Below are positions 1-7,241 of a stretch of DNA of 64,000 nt, piece by piece. Every line of letters starts with the position of its first letter. Position 1 is the first letter of the stretch. The notes under the pieces were generated by a model that saw only the letters and a list, made by a program, of their open reading frames with translations, was not told where the DNA came from and searched no databases. The position numbers and the translations under genes were made by a program. This DNA is from Streptomyces sp. CB02959 (GTDB lineage Bacteria > Actinomycetota > Actinomycetes > Streptomycetales > Streptomycetaceae), in assembly GCF_002803155.1 (NCBI RefSeq), contig NZ_NNBP01000003.1:186001-250000 (forward strand). Reading direction: 5' to 3'.

Positions 1-1028
1 AGTTGGTGGCAGCCAGGGCCAGCCAGCTGGCCGGTGACTGGGCCGCGGCGCGCCGCCGGCTGGAGGCCGCGCTCGCGCAGGCCGACGGGACCGACCAGGA
101 CGCGGTCCGCTGGGAGGCGCGCTGGGAGCTGGCCACGGTCCTCGGCCGGCTCGACGCCCCCACCCGCCACGAGGCGGCGCTGCGCGAACTCCTCGACGAT
201 CCGATGACCCGCGCCGCGCCCGTGCTGCACGCCCGGGTCGCCGTCGAACTGGCCCAGCTGCTGCGGGCCGCCGGCCGGCTGCCCGACGCCGTCCGGTGCG
301 CCGAGTCCGCCGTCCGCGCCACCGGCGAGCTGGCGCCCGGCCGCCCGGAGCGGACACAGGCCCACATGGCGCTGCTGTCCGCGTCCGTGGACAGCGGCGA
401 GTGGAGCCGCGCCGACGCACTCGGGGCGCACCTGCGCGCCGAGGTCGCACCACTGCCCGCGGGCGAACTGCGGGCAAGTGCCCTGTGGGCGGCGGCCGGC
501 GCGCAGTACCTGGCGGGCGACGCCGGTGGCGCGCTGGCACTCCTGGCCGAGGCCGAGGCGCTGATCGCGTCGGCGGACGGCGTACGGCAGCGGCTGCGGC
601 TGGCCCGCGCCCGGGCCCTCCTGGCGCTCACCGCCGGACCGTCGACCGAGGCCGACGCCCTCCTGGAACGCTTCCGGCAGGCCGCCGCACTGGTGGACAC
701 CCCCTCGGCGCGGACCTGGCTGGCCGTCCTGGAGACGGTCGGCGCGCTGCGCCACGGCGATCCCGCGGCGGCGGTCGGCCATGCCGCCGCGATCGACCCC
801 GACGTCGCCGGGCTGACCCCACTGGACCGGGCCCGCTGTCTGCTCCAGGTGGCCCGCGCGCACCGCGCCGGTCGGTGTACCGAGGACACCGAGGCGTTCT
901 TCAAGGCGGCGGCCGCGGCATACGAGCAGGCCGGTGCCTTCCGGCTGGCCTTGGAGACCTGGCGCGAACTGAGCGCCGGCGCACGGGACACCGAGGGGCC
1001 GGACCCGCATGCGGTGATCCTGCCGTAG
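1..1028 (+). CDS. Helical-repeat (TPR-like) protein, C-terminal part, cut by the window edge
   Basis: The reading frame is open to the left edge, so only the last 340 or so residues are visible; a TTG at base 3 is probably an internal codon. The protein is very rich in Ala, Leu, Arg and Glu and shows repeated amphipathic helix pairs of about 35-40 residues, as in tetratricopeptide repeats (for example the segments around bases 20-110, 240-340 and 480-580). No DNA-binding domain is visible in the C-terminal 60 residues, so a LuxR-type tail is absent. In Streptomyces such repeats commonly form the C-terminal half of regulators with an N-terminal HTH or NB-ARC module. That would be the best guess here, but the diagnostic part lies outside the window. 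Confidence 0.6.
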   Translation, partial: LVAARASQLAGDWAAARRRLEAALAQADGTDQDAVRWEARWELATVLGRLDAPTRHEAALRELLDDPMTRAAPVLHARVAVELAQLLRAAGRLPDAVRCAESAVRATGELAPGRPERTQAHMALLSASVDSGEWSRADALGAHLRAEVAPLPAGELRASALWAAAGAQYLAGDAGGALALLAEAEALIASADGVRQRLRLARARALLALTAGPSTEADALLERFRQAAALVDTPSARTWLAVLETVGALRHGDPAAAVGHAAAIDPDVAGLTPLDRARCLLQVARAHRAGRCTEDTEAFFKAAAAAYEQAGAFRLALETWRELSAGARDTEGPDPHAVILP

Positions 1029-1450
1029 GGGCCGGGCGGCACCGAGCCGGCCGTCGCGCCGGGGCGCCCACATGCCAAAGGGCCGCCCGTCGTCGCTGGA
1101 CGGCTACGGCCTGACGGGGTCGGCAAGGACGCGGAGGACGGCTCGCTCGCACCGGTCGACACGGACGCCTGGCATCCGGGGGCCGCTCTCGGCTGCGACG
1201 CCGCGGACGGCGTGAGGCACGTCGCGGGCCGTCGTCAGGCGGTGGATCGGCTGGGCTCAACGCTCTCCCCGAGAGCTGGAGCGCCGCGCCGAAACCTGCG
1301 GCCGGTCGGCCGAGGTGCCGGCCGTCCCCGGTCAACGCCGGTGCTGTGCACTGCACTTCGCCATCGCGGGCCCTGACGGCGAGGCTCCGCTCACCCGGCG
1401 CGGCGACCGATCCTCGGTCCCGCAAGATGAACGGCCTTCCGCCGTACGCC

Positions 1451-1464
1451 GTTTCACGTGAAAC
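1451..1464. other. parS partition site (perfect)
   Basis: Perfect 14-bp palindrome GTTTCACGTGAAAC, the ParB binding site of Streptomyces, in the gap right of the TPR-like gene. Confidence 0.9.
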
Positions 1465-1742
1465 CACGCATGCCGGCACCTGTCTGCCGGTGCCATCGCC
1501 GGCCTCTCGTGTACGCCCTGCTGCCCGTCGACGTCGAACGCAACGTCACATCAAAGTCTTTGGGTACTGCTGTGGGTACTGCATCGGCTACCGCTGTGGT
1601 CACCGCTGTGCGATGTGCTGCGGGTGGTGCTGCTAGTGGTGCTGTGGGTGATGCCGTGAATGCTGCTTCTGCACCTGCCGTGAGTCCGGTGGTGAGCCCT
1701 GTGAGGGGAAGCGTGATGGGTCCTGGCGCTGCTCCGGATGTC

Positions 1743-1802
1743 GCTTCGGATGCGGCTTCGCATGCGGCTTCGTATGCGGCTTCGTATGCGGCTTCGGGTG
1801 GT
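1743..1802. repeat. 12-bp tandem repeat, five units
   Basis: Five consecutive units of the form GCTTCGnATGCG (the last one degenerate: GCTTCGGGTGGT). The unit is four codons long, so any reading through it is periodic, for example a PHTK/PHAK repeat on the minus strand. It sits just downstream of the minus-strand DUF6344-like gene and may be a decayed extension of it or a simple minisatellite. Confidence 0.8.
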
Positions 1803-1918
1803 GCTGCCGACCGATGGTGCCGGTCAGTGGTGTCGTCGGTGCTGTCGTGGGAACGGCCGCCGGGTGTCGTACCGGATCGCGGTACGTCGTGTTGCCGGCG
1901 CGCGGACGCGGTGTCGGC

Positions 1919-2425
1919 TCAGACGGCACGGACGGTGCTGTGCTCGCGGCGGCGGGCCGCCGGAATCGCCGGGGAGACGGGAGCTGCGCCGGAGTGCGCG
2001 GGGGCGCCGAACGGGCCGGAGGACAGCGGATGGGCGCCGGCGGTGCGACGGACGCGGGAGGTGGGGGAGGCCCCGTGCGCCTCGGCGTGGATGCGCTGCT
2101 TGATGGTCGGCGGCAGCGTCGGCAGCGGGACCTTGCGGCGGACCGAGCCGTTCTGGCCGTACCGGGGCGCGGTGCGCGCGGCAGGCACGAAGGGCTTGGC
2201 GGTGATCGTGGCAGGTGTCAACGCGTGCGGATCATGCTCGGGTTCGATGTCGTCGCCCCGCTCCGGAAGAGCCGTGCCCGGGGCCGCGCCGCCCAGGGTC
2301 CGCTCGTGGAGCACGGCCTCCCGGCGGGCCGCGGACGCGGCGGCGGAGACGCCCAGCGACGCGAGCAGCTTGCCCAGCACCGCCAGGCAGGCCGCCCAGA
2401 ACTTCATGACCTTGGTCGCAGCCAT
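1919..2425 (-). CDS. Small Streptomyces protein, DUF6344-like
   Basis: A 168-residue protein with an N-terminal hydrophobic stretch (residues 5-30, AACLAVLGKLLASLG) that could be a signal or membrane anchor. It is followed by a Pro/Ala/Arg-rich, probably disordered body with the short conserved-looking segment LPPTIKQRIHAEAHG near residue 105. I associate this pattern with the uncharacterised family DUF6344, from memory and with moderate certainty. The ATG is preceded by GCGAGGGACC, a good ribosome binding site. Upstream on this strand are an 8-bp-stem hairpin (GGATCCCT/AGGGATCC, 2445-2463) and an AT-rich stretch with an inverted TTGCGT/ACGCAA pair at about 2483-2510, the likely promoter region. 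Function unknown. Confidence 0.65.
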   Translation of the reverse strand: MAATKVMKFWAACLAVLGKLLASLGVSAAASAARREAVLHERTLGGAAPGTALPERGDDIEPEHDPHALTPATITAKPFVPAARTAPRYGQNGSVRRKVPLPTLPPTIKQRIHAEAHGASPTSRVRRTAGAHPLSSGPFGAPAHSGAAPVSPAIPAARRREHSTVRAV

Positions 2426-2750
2426 GGTCCCTCGCTTTCGGTCGGGATCCCTGGGAGGGATCCGCGGAGTTCCTTCTGTTGCGTTTTCTTATGATGAGTA
2501 CGCAATGGGAGGATTCACGGACCGACGCCCCCGGATCGGCGTTCTTCCGATGAACACCACTCGTCCGCAGTAGCCGCCCCCGGAAAACCGCAGGCCGCAG
2601 GGCGCTCGGGGCGCGGCGGAGGGCCCGGCTCGGGCCGGTGCGGGTGCGGTGGGGCGGGGCCGCCGGATGCGCGCACCGGATTCCCGGGGTATGCCGGTGA
2701 TCGACGGCCGCGGTCCCGCACGAGCCGGCCGCGGCGCGACTGACCCGGCG
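2426..2750. other. 325-bp gap: promoter of the DUF6344-like gene, otherwise empty
   Basis: Holds the hairpin and AT-rich inverted TTGCGT/ACGCAA element described for the neighbouring minus-strand gene at 2483-2510. The remainder (about 2560-2750) is GC-rich spacer behind the DUF5994 stop codon, in which I see no gene or clear terminator. Confidence 0.4.
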
Positions 2751-3188
2751 TCAGGCCGGTGTCGGTACGCCGGTCCGCGCGGTCTCCGCGAGCATCCGGA
2801 CCGCGGCGGGCTCGGGGGTCGCGGGCGGGAGGATCAGCAGGTCCCAGCGGGCGTGGCCGGCGGAGACCAGGCAGACGGTGTCCGGGCCGGGGCGGTTGGT
2901 GGTGCGGCGCAGCCGGACGACGTGGCCGGCGACGAGGATGCGGCCGGGCAGCGCGGGCCAGCCGGAGCCGTTCACGGTGGCGTGCGTGATCCGCGGCCAG
3001 TCGAAGGGCAACGCGGCCAGGAGTTCGGGAAGTTCGGCCAGCAGGTCGGTGGAGTGCGGCCACCACACGCCGTCGATCCGCCGGGTCACCTCGGCGTGCG
3101 GGGCGATGGCCAGCCGGGCGACGGGCGGCGGCGCGTGGTGCCGCGGGGGGCGGGGGTGCGGGGAGCGGCCCTCGGGGGCGGTGGTCAT
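2751..3188 (-). CDS. DUF5994 family protein
   Basis: A 145-residue soluble protein. After a Pro-rich N-terminus (1-25) it shows the pattern I associate with DUF5994: a basic segment leading to RRIDGVWWPHSTDL (about 36-50), then TELPELLAALP-like helix, a Val/Thr-rich strand, LPGRILVAGHVVRLRR, and a C-terminal strand-helix with RWDLLILPPATPEPAA (about 116-131). No catalytic motif is evident and the family has no assigned function. The ATG follows CAGGAGCGTCGT, a sound ribosome binding site. It is followed downstream (leftwards) by spacer, and its upstream side carries the 54-bp tandem repeats. Confidence 0.75.
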   Translation of the reverse strand: MTTAPEGRSPHPRPPRHHAPPPVARLAIAPHAEVTRRIDGVWWPHSTDLLAELPELLAALPFDWPRITHATVNGSGWPALPGRILVAGHVVRLRRTTNRPGPDTVCLVSAGHARWDLLILPPATPEPAAVRMLAETARTGVPTPA

Positions 3189-3248
3189 ACGACGCTCCTG
3201 ACGCGACGGACGGCGACCGCGGCGGCCGCGGGCGCCGGGGGCGGAAGG

Positions 3249-3401
3249 GGCCGGGCGGAGCCCGTCGTCTGGGGGTGGCGGCCGGGCGACGGGGGCGAGA
3301 GAGGCCGGGCGGAGCCCGCCGTCTGGGGGTGGTGGCCGGGCGACGGGGGCGAGAGAGGCCGGGCGGAGCCCGTCGTCGAGGGGTGGTGGCCGGGCGACGG
3401 G
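3249..3401. repeat. 54-bp tandem repeat, about 2.8 copies
   Basis: Two full 54-bp units start at 3249 and 3303 and a partial third starts at 3357. Each begins GGCCGGGCGGAGCCCG and contains GGTGGCCGGGCGACGGG. 54 is a multiple of three, so long open frames appear on both strands through it, but none has a start signal or family resemblance. It lies between the DUF5994 gene and the small membrane protein gene. Confidence 0.85.
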
Positions 3402-3423
3402 CGGGCGGAACCGGCGGCCGACG

Positions 3424-3660
3424 TCACCGGTCGTCGCCCGGCTCCCGGGAAGGCGGCGGGTCCGTCGTCGTGGGCGTCCCCGGGTCGGCGCCGTGCGCGC
3501 GCTTGTGCAGCCGGTGCTGGAACGACTCCTTCAGGTGCGCGTACCGGTGCGGGGTGGGGCGTCCGACCGTCTGGGCGTTGACCCTGATGAGGAAGAGCAC
3601 GCCCATCGCGATCAGGGCCAGCAGCACAAGTACGGACAAGAAGGTCTGCATGGCGCTCAC
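3424..3660 (-). CDS. Small single-pass membrane protein
   Basis: A 78-residue protein starting at GTG: the sequence GGAG lies 7 nt upstream of it, whereas the ATG two codons earlier sits almost on top of that site. Residues 5-27 are a clean transmembrane helix (FLSVLVLLALIAMGVLFLI), followed by a basic segment with several His and Arg and a Pro/Thr-rich tail. Hydrophobic core plus positively charged flank suggests an inner-membrane protein with the tail in the cytoplasm. It is divergent from terB, and the roughly 250-bp region between them is less GC-rich and carries the BlaI-type operator nearer terB. No family recognised. Confidence 0.6.
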   Translation of the reverse strand: MSAMQTFLSVLVLLALIAMGVLFLIRVNAQTVGRPTPHRYAHLKESFQHRLHKRAHGADPGTPTTTDPPPSREPGDDR

Positions 3661-3810
3661 CCGCATACTCCGGGATGCCCTCTATATCGACATCCCGGAC
3701 ATCATCGAGAACTCTTCGCTTTCCGGTCGTTTCTCCACCGTACTCCGCGCACTGGCGGCATATCGCGCCAAAGTTGGCCATGACGACCGGGGGTGGCATC
3801 CGCGCACCTT

Positions 3811-3824
3811 CTACAGGGCTGTAG
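3811..3824 (+). promoter_or_regulatory. BlaI-type operator in front of terB
   Basis: Perfect dyad CTACAGGGCTGTAG preceded by CTT, about 90 bp upstream of the terB ATG. Its right half runs into an AT-rich TAGATTTTACTT tract where a -10 box would sit. Nearly the same sequence occurs at 5126-5139 and 6789-6802 around the blaI gene. Confidence 0.65.
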
Positions 3825-3915
3825 ATTTTACTTACGCATGACCAAACACATGCGTGAAGCATGCCCAGGGCCCGCCCTCGGCATGCTCGCCGCACGACCA
3901 GCCGAGGAGATTCAC

Positions 3916-4371
3916 ATGGCGCTGTGGGACCGGATCAGAGAGTCCGCGCAGACGATGCAGACCCAGCTCGTCGCCAGGAAGAACGACCTCAAGAGCGGCG
4001 CCTTCCGCGACGCGAGCATGGCGATATGCGCGCTGGTGGCCGCCGCGGACGGGGTCGTCGACCCGTCGGAGCGGCAGCGGGTGGCGCAGCTGATCGCCAC
4101 CAACGAGGTGCTGCAGAACTTCCCGGCGGAGGACCTCCGGCTCCGCTTCGAGGGCTGCCTGGACAAGCTCGCCGCCGACTTCGACTTCGGCAAGGTCGCG
4201 CTGATGCAGGAGATCGGGAAGGTGAAGAAGAAGCCGGTGGAGGCGCGGGCGGTGCTCCAGATCGGCATCGTCATCGGCGGCGCGGACGGCGACTTCGACC
4301 CGACCGAGCGCGCGGTGGTGCGCGAGGTGTGCTTCGCGCTGGGGATCTCCCCGGCCGAATTCGACCTCTGA
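3916..4371 (+). CDS. terB: TerB family tellurite/stress protein
   Basis: A 151-residue all-helical protein of the usual TerB length. Two acidic loops are visible, AADGVVDPSERQRV (about 39-52) and GGADGDFDPTERAVV (about 118-132), the duplicated metal-binding turns typical of TerB/KlaB. The fold is cytoplasmic and in other bacteria works with TerC/TerD in tellurite and general stress resistance. The start chosen is the ATG preceded by GAGGAGATTCAC. It converges with terD and the two share a hairpin terminator overlapping the stop codon. A BlaI-type operator about 90 bp upstream suggests control by the neighbouring BlaI/M56 pair. Confidence 0.88.
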   Translation: MALWDRIRESAQTMQTQLVARKNDLKSGAFRDASMAICALVAAADGVVDPSERQRVAQLIATNEVLQNFPAEDLRLRFEGCLDKLAADFDFGKVALMQEIGKVKKKPVEARAVLQIGIVIGGADGDFDPTERAVVREVCFALGISPAEFDL

Positions 4372-4419
4372 GGACGGCCGGAGCGGGGGCCGGTGCGCCC
4401 CCGCTTCCCCGCCGTCCTC
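4370..4419. terminator. Nested hairpin between convergent terB and terD
   Basis: Outer stem GAGGACGGC / GCCGTCCTC encloses inner stem AGCGGGGGC / GCCCCCGCT with loop CGGTGC. The structure begins inside the terB stop codon and could serve both convergent genes. There is no U tract, as is usual for Streptomyces. Confidence 0.65.
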
Positions 4420-4473
4420 ACAGGTCGCCCGGATCGCCCGGGCCGTGCGGGACGGCCGGGCCGGCCGGCCGCG

Positions 4474-5049
4474 TCAGACGTTGACGCCGTAGTCCGCCGC
4501 GATGCCCGCCAGCCCGGAGGCGTAGCCCTGGCCCACGGCGCGGAACTTCCACTCCGTGTTGTGCCGGTAGAGCTCGCCGAAGACCATCGCGGTCTCGGTC
4601 GAGGCGTCCTCGGTCAGGTCGTAGCGGGCCAGTTCGGCGCCGCCCTGCTGGTTGACGACGCGGATGTAGGCGTTGCGCACCTGGCCGAAGTTCTGGCCGC
4701 GGCCCTCGGCGTCGTGGATGGAGACCGGGAAGACGATCTTCGTGATCTCGGCCGGCACGCCGTCCAGCGCGACGTTGAGGGTCTCGTCGTCGCCCTCGCC
4801 CGCGCCGGTCAGGTTGTCGCCGGTGTGCTGCACCGAGCCGTCCGGGCTGGTGAGGTTGTTGTAGAAGACGAAGTGCCGGTCGGAGGCGACCTTTCCGCCG
4901 TCGGTGCAGAGCAGCGCGCTGGCGTCGAGGTCGTAGTCGACGCCGGTGGTCGTCCGCACGTCCCAGCCGAGGCCGACCGAGACGGCGGTCAGGCCGGGTG
5001 CTTCCTTCGACAGCGAGACGTTGCCGCCCTTGGCGAGCGAGACTCCCAT
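4474..5049 (-). CDS. terD: TerD family calcium-binding stress protein
   Basis: A 191-residue cytoplasmic protein of the TerD/TerE/CABP family, full length. It starts with [18 protein letters not shown], has the central [10 protein letters not shown] strand (about 39-48) carrying Ca-binding aspartates, then [20 protein letters not shown] (about 110-129), and the C-terminal [20 protein letters not shown] (about 142-161). These proteins bind Ca and are linked to tellurite resistance, oxidative stress and, in Streptomyces, to development. It converges with terB. A BlaI-type operator lies about 77 bp upstream of the ATG, in the same orientation relative to the gene as at terB. The ATG is preceded by TGGAGGGAAGCC, a strong site. 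Confidence 0.93.
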   Translation of the reverse strand: MGVSLAKGGNVSLSKEAPGLTAVSVGLGWDVRTTTGVDYDLDASALLCTDGGKVASDRHFVFYNNLTSPDGSVQHTGDNLTGAGEGDDETLNVALDGVPAEITKIVFPVSIHDAEGRGQNFGQVRNAYIRVVNQQGGAELARYDLTEDASTETAMVFGELYRHNTEWKFRAVGQGYASGLAGIAADYGVNV

Positions 5050-5125
5050 GGCTTCCCTCCAGGTGGGGGCCGGTACCGGTTGCCGTGTCCGGTCCCCGGC
5101 GGTGAACTAGGACCTGCCGGAAAAA

Positions 5126-5139
5126 CTACAGGACTGTAG
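5126..5139 (-). promoter_or_regulatory. BlaI-type operator between terD and blaI
   Basis: Dyad CTACAGGACTGTAG. Read on the minus strand it is CTTCTACAGTCCTGTAG followed by a T tract, the same arrangement as in front of terB, so it is placed to control terD. It is also about 130 bp upstream of the blaI start and could mediate autoregulation. Confidence 0.65.
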
Positions 5140-5268
5140 AAGTAAGCGACGGGGGGCGGCGCCGGCGGGCGCAACCCTGTGGACGACCACGTGGGCCCGG
5201 CGGCGATCGCCGTAAAATGCCCCGACGTCCCAGCCCGCGGGACGCCCGGTGCGACGGGAGGCGACGGC

Positions 5269-5742
5269 ATGGGCGGAACACCTTTCGGCAAGGCCCTCGG
5301 CGGCGACGGGCGGGAGCGAACCCGGCGCGGACAGGGCCAGTTGGAGGCGCAGGTGCTGGCCGCGCTGCACCACGCCCCCGGACCGGCCACCGCCGCCTGG
5401 GTGCAGGAGCGGCTCGGCGACGACCTCGCCTACACGACCGTGATGACGATCCTGTCCCGGCTGCACGCCAAGGGGGCGGTCACCCGCGAACGGTCCGGCC
5501 GGGCCTACGTATGGACCCCGGCGGCCGACGAGGCCGGGCTCGCCGCGCTGCGGATGCGCCGCGTCCTGGACGGCGAACCGGACCGGGACGCCGTGCTGAC
5601 CAGCTTCGTCTCGGCCCTCTCGGCACACGACGAGGAGGTCCTGCGCAGTCTCCTGGCCCGCGCCGAGGACGACGGCGGAGCACCGGATCCGGCCCCGGGG
5701 AAGCGCCGCGAGGGCGGCTCGGACGAAGCGCGCGGAGGGTGA
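5269..5742 (+). CDS. BlaI/MecI family transcriptional repressor
   Basis: A 157-residue protein with the winged-helix core of BlaI/MecI/CopY repressors (about residues 20-95). The recognition-helix region YTTVMTILSRLHAKGAVTRE is close to the family consensus, followed by AYVWTPA of the wing and a C-terminal dimerisation helix with SALSAHDEEVLRSLL. Family members bind TACA/TGTA dyads as dimers and are inactivated by proteolysis set off by a partner M56 membrane protease. The next gene, 3 bp away, is exactly that partner. Three CTACAGnnCTGTA dyads in front of nearby genes are the likely targets. The ATG follows GGGAGGCGACGGC; a TAAAAT -10 candidate is at 5212-5217. The last 25 residues are acidic and Gly-rich, probably disordered. 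Confidence 0.92.
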   Translation: MGGTPFGKALGGDGRERTRRGQGQLEAQVLAALHHAPGPATAAWVQERLGDDLAYTTVMTILSRLHAKGAVTRERSGRAYVWTPAADEAGLAALRMRRVLDGEPDRDAVLTSFVSALSAHDEEVLRSLLARAEDDGGAPDPAPGKRREGGSDEARGG

Positions 5743-5745
5743 CCG

Positions 5746-6711
5746 GTGGGCGTCTTCGTCTTCCTGCCGCTCGTCCTGCCGCTGACCGCCCTGCCGATCG
5801 CCCGGCTCGCGGAGCAGCACCTCCACCCCCGGGTCACCACCCGGCTGCTGACCCTGTTGGCCGTGGTCCTCGGCGTGTGCAGCACGCTCTGCCTGGGGCT
5901 GCTGGTGGTCGTCGGCACCGCCCAACTGCCCGGCAATCCCCTGCCGGACGGCTGGTCGGACCCGGAGGTGCGGGCCGCGGTGCCCCTCGCCGAGATGGCC
6001 GGCATCGCGGCGATCTTCGCGTTGACCGCCGCCCTGACGGTGTGCGGCGCCGCGCTGCGCCGGGACCACCGGATCCGGGAGCGGGCCCATCGCGCGCTGG
6101 ACGTCCTGCCGGCCGGCACCGATCCCGCGGTGCTGCCGGACGACGATCCGTACGCCTACGCCGTGCCCGGTACCCCCGCGCGCCCGGGGCGGCCGGCCCG
6201 GGCCGGCCGGATCGCGGTGTCCCGGGGCATGTTGCGGAGCCTCGACGAGGACGAGCGGCGCGCCCTCTTCGCCCACGAACACGCGCATCTGCGCTGCCGC
6301 CACCACCGCTACCTGCTCGCCGTCCGGCTGGCCGGGTGCGTCAACCCGCTGCTGCTGCCGCTGCGTTCCGCGGTCGCCTTCAGCGCCGAGCGCTGGGCGG
6401 ACGAGGAGGCGGCCCGGGCGGTCGGCGACCGGCGGCTGACCGCGCGGGCGGTGGGGAAGGCCGCGCTGATCTCGCGGCCCGCGCCGTACCCGGTCGCGGT
6501 GCAGTTCGCGTCGCCCGAACCGGGGCCGGTGCCGCGGCGGGTGGCGGCGCTGCTCGGACCGGTGCCGTCGACGCGCACCTGGCCCCCGGCGCTGACCCCG
6601 GCGGGACTGGCCGCGCTGGTCGCCGCGGCGGGCACGGCGGCCTCCGCACTCTCCGCGCTGAACGCGTCGGTAGCTCTGTTCCTCGTTCTGAAGGCAGCGA
6701 CGCCGTGGTGA
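5746..6711 (+). CDS. M56 family (BlaR1-type) membrane metalloprotease
   Basis: A 321-residue polytopic membrane protein. Hydrophobic helices lie near residues 2-20, 33-58, 80-102, 185-205 and 285-312. The zinc protease motif HEHAH is at 177-181 (HExxH), followed by an acidic ligand helix SAERWADEEAARAV about 35 residues later, as in M56. It lacks the large extracellular penicillin-binding sensor domain of true BlaR1, so its signal is unknown. In the family, activation leads to cleavage of the partner repressor in the cytoplasm. The GTG start is 3 bp after the blaI stop and follows GGAGGGTGACCG, so the two genes are one transcript. No beta-lactamase gene is nearby; the nearest operator-bearing genes are terB, terD and a small W-rich protein. 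Confidence 0.9.
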   Translation: MGVFVFLPLVLPLTALPIARLAEQHLHPRVTTRLLTLLAVVLGVCSTLCLGLLVVVGTAQLPGNPLPDGWSDPEVRAAVPLAEMAGIAAIFALTAALTVCGAALRRDHRIRERAHRALDVLPAGTDPAVLPDDDPYAYAVPGTPARPGRPARAGRIAVSRGMLRSLDEDERRALFAHEHAHLRCRHHRYLLAVRLAGCVNPLLLPLRSAVAFSAERWADEEAARAVGDRRLTARAVGKAALISRPAPYPVAVQFASPEPGPVPRRVAALLGPVPSTRTWPPALTPAGLAALVAAAGTAASALSALNASVALFLVLKAATPW

Positions 6712-6788
6712 GTGCACACTGAACCCGGACTCTCCAGCACGCCACGCAACGGATGGTTTTTTGTGATCCGGAGCACACCAACCAACTT

Positions 6789-6802
6789 CTACAGCGCTGT
6801 AA
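6789..6802 (+). promoter_or_regulatory. BlaI-type operator in front of the small W-rich gene
   Basis: CTACAGCGCTGTAA within the nearly perfect 24-bp palindrome AACTTCTACAGCGCTGTAAAAGTT (6784-6807 approximately; only one position pair mismatched). It is about 55 bp upstream of the 6858 ATG, in the same orientation as the sites at terB and terD. Confidence 0.65.
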
Positions 6803-6857
6803 AAGTTGCCGGTAGGGTTGCGCCTGACGTGCGCAACGGGCGCTGCCGGAGGGGGAG

Positions 6858-7106
6858 ATGGCGACGAGGTGCGGACCCCTGACCTGGGACAGCCCGCCTC
6901 CAGAGGCGGAGGTGCGATGGGTCTATCAACCGGTCGAGGTCCAATATCCGGACGGTGCCTGGGAGTTGGGCCGGATCAGTGCCTGGTGGACGGACGGGGC
7001 GGGCGAGACGTGGTGCCTGCTGCGCACCGTGCCCGGCGGCAGCCGCCCGCAATGGCTCCGCTACGACCCGGAATCCGTAAGGCTGCTGCCCACCGAGGGC
7101 ATCTGA
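6858..7106 (+). CDS. Small W-rich conserved-looking hypothetical protein
   Basis: An 82-residue soluble protein, no signal peptide or membrane segment. It has many aromatic residues (VRWVYQPVEVQYPDGAWELG, then ISAWWTD, TWCLLRTVPGG, PQWLRYDPESVRLLP), suggesting a compact beta-rich domain that could bind a polymer or a protein surface. The ATG follows GCCGGAGGGGGAG. The gene stands behind a BlaI-type operator and directly downstream of the blaI/M56 pair, so it is probably a member of that regulon. I do not recognise a named family. Confidence 0.7.
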   Translation: MATRCGPLTWDSPPPEAEVRWVYQPVEVQYPDGAWELGRISAWWTDGAGETWCLLRTVPGGSRPQWLRYDPESVRLLPTEGI

Positions 7107-7241
7107 CCCACCGTTACGGCCCCCCGCACCGCGACCCCCGGCCGGCACCGCCGCCCGCCGCGGCCGCCGTGCCCTCCCACGCTTCCGCGTACCTCCCCAC
7201 CAGGCAAGACGAGCTCCAGAAGGACCAGAAGGGCCATCGGC

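Larger units (their letters stand above)
1029..1918. other. 890-bp gap with low-complexity repeats and one parS
   Basis: No convincing gene. The first 400 bp are ordinary GC-rich spacer. A parS site lies at 1451-1464. From about 1555 to 1700 the DNA is made of short GGTACTGC / GCTGTGG-like repeats, followed by a 12-bp tandem array at 1743-1802. The repeats give Cys-rich peptide on the plus strand and His/Pro/Lys-rich peptide on the minus strand. Neither reading has a ribosome binding site or normal codon bias, so I treat them as by-products of the repeats. Confidence 0.5.

Noticed and set aside
1633..1929. 98-codon His/Pro/Lys-rich minus-strand frame starting inside the end of the DUF6344-like gene
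   Set aside because: No ribosome binding site and the sequence is dictated by the 12-bp repeat; kept only as an observation.
1458..2573. A 371-codon plus-strand open frame over the repeat tract and the DUF6344-like gene
   Set aside because: It lacks a ribosome binding site, has abnormal amino-acid composition and is opposite a better supported minus-strand gene; it arises from high GC and in-frame repeats.
2649..3581. 310-codon plus-strand frame through the 54-bp repeats
   Set aside because: Opposite the DUF5994 gene and the small membrane protein gene; its Gly/Arg/Trp periodicity is a repeat artefact.
3811..6802. CTACAGnnCTGTA dyads as a LexA (SOS) box
   Set aside because: LexA boxes in actinobacteria have the form GAACnnnnGTTC; the sites surround a blaI gene and match its TACA/TGTA rule.
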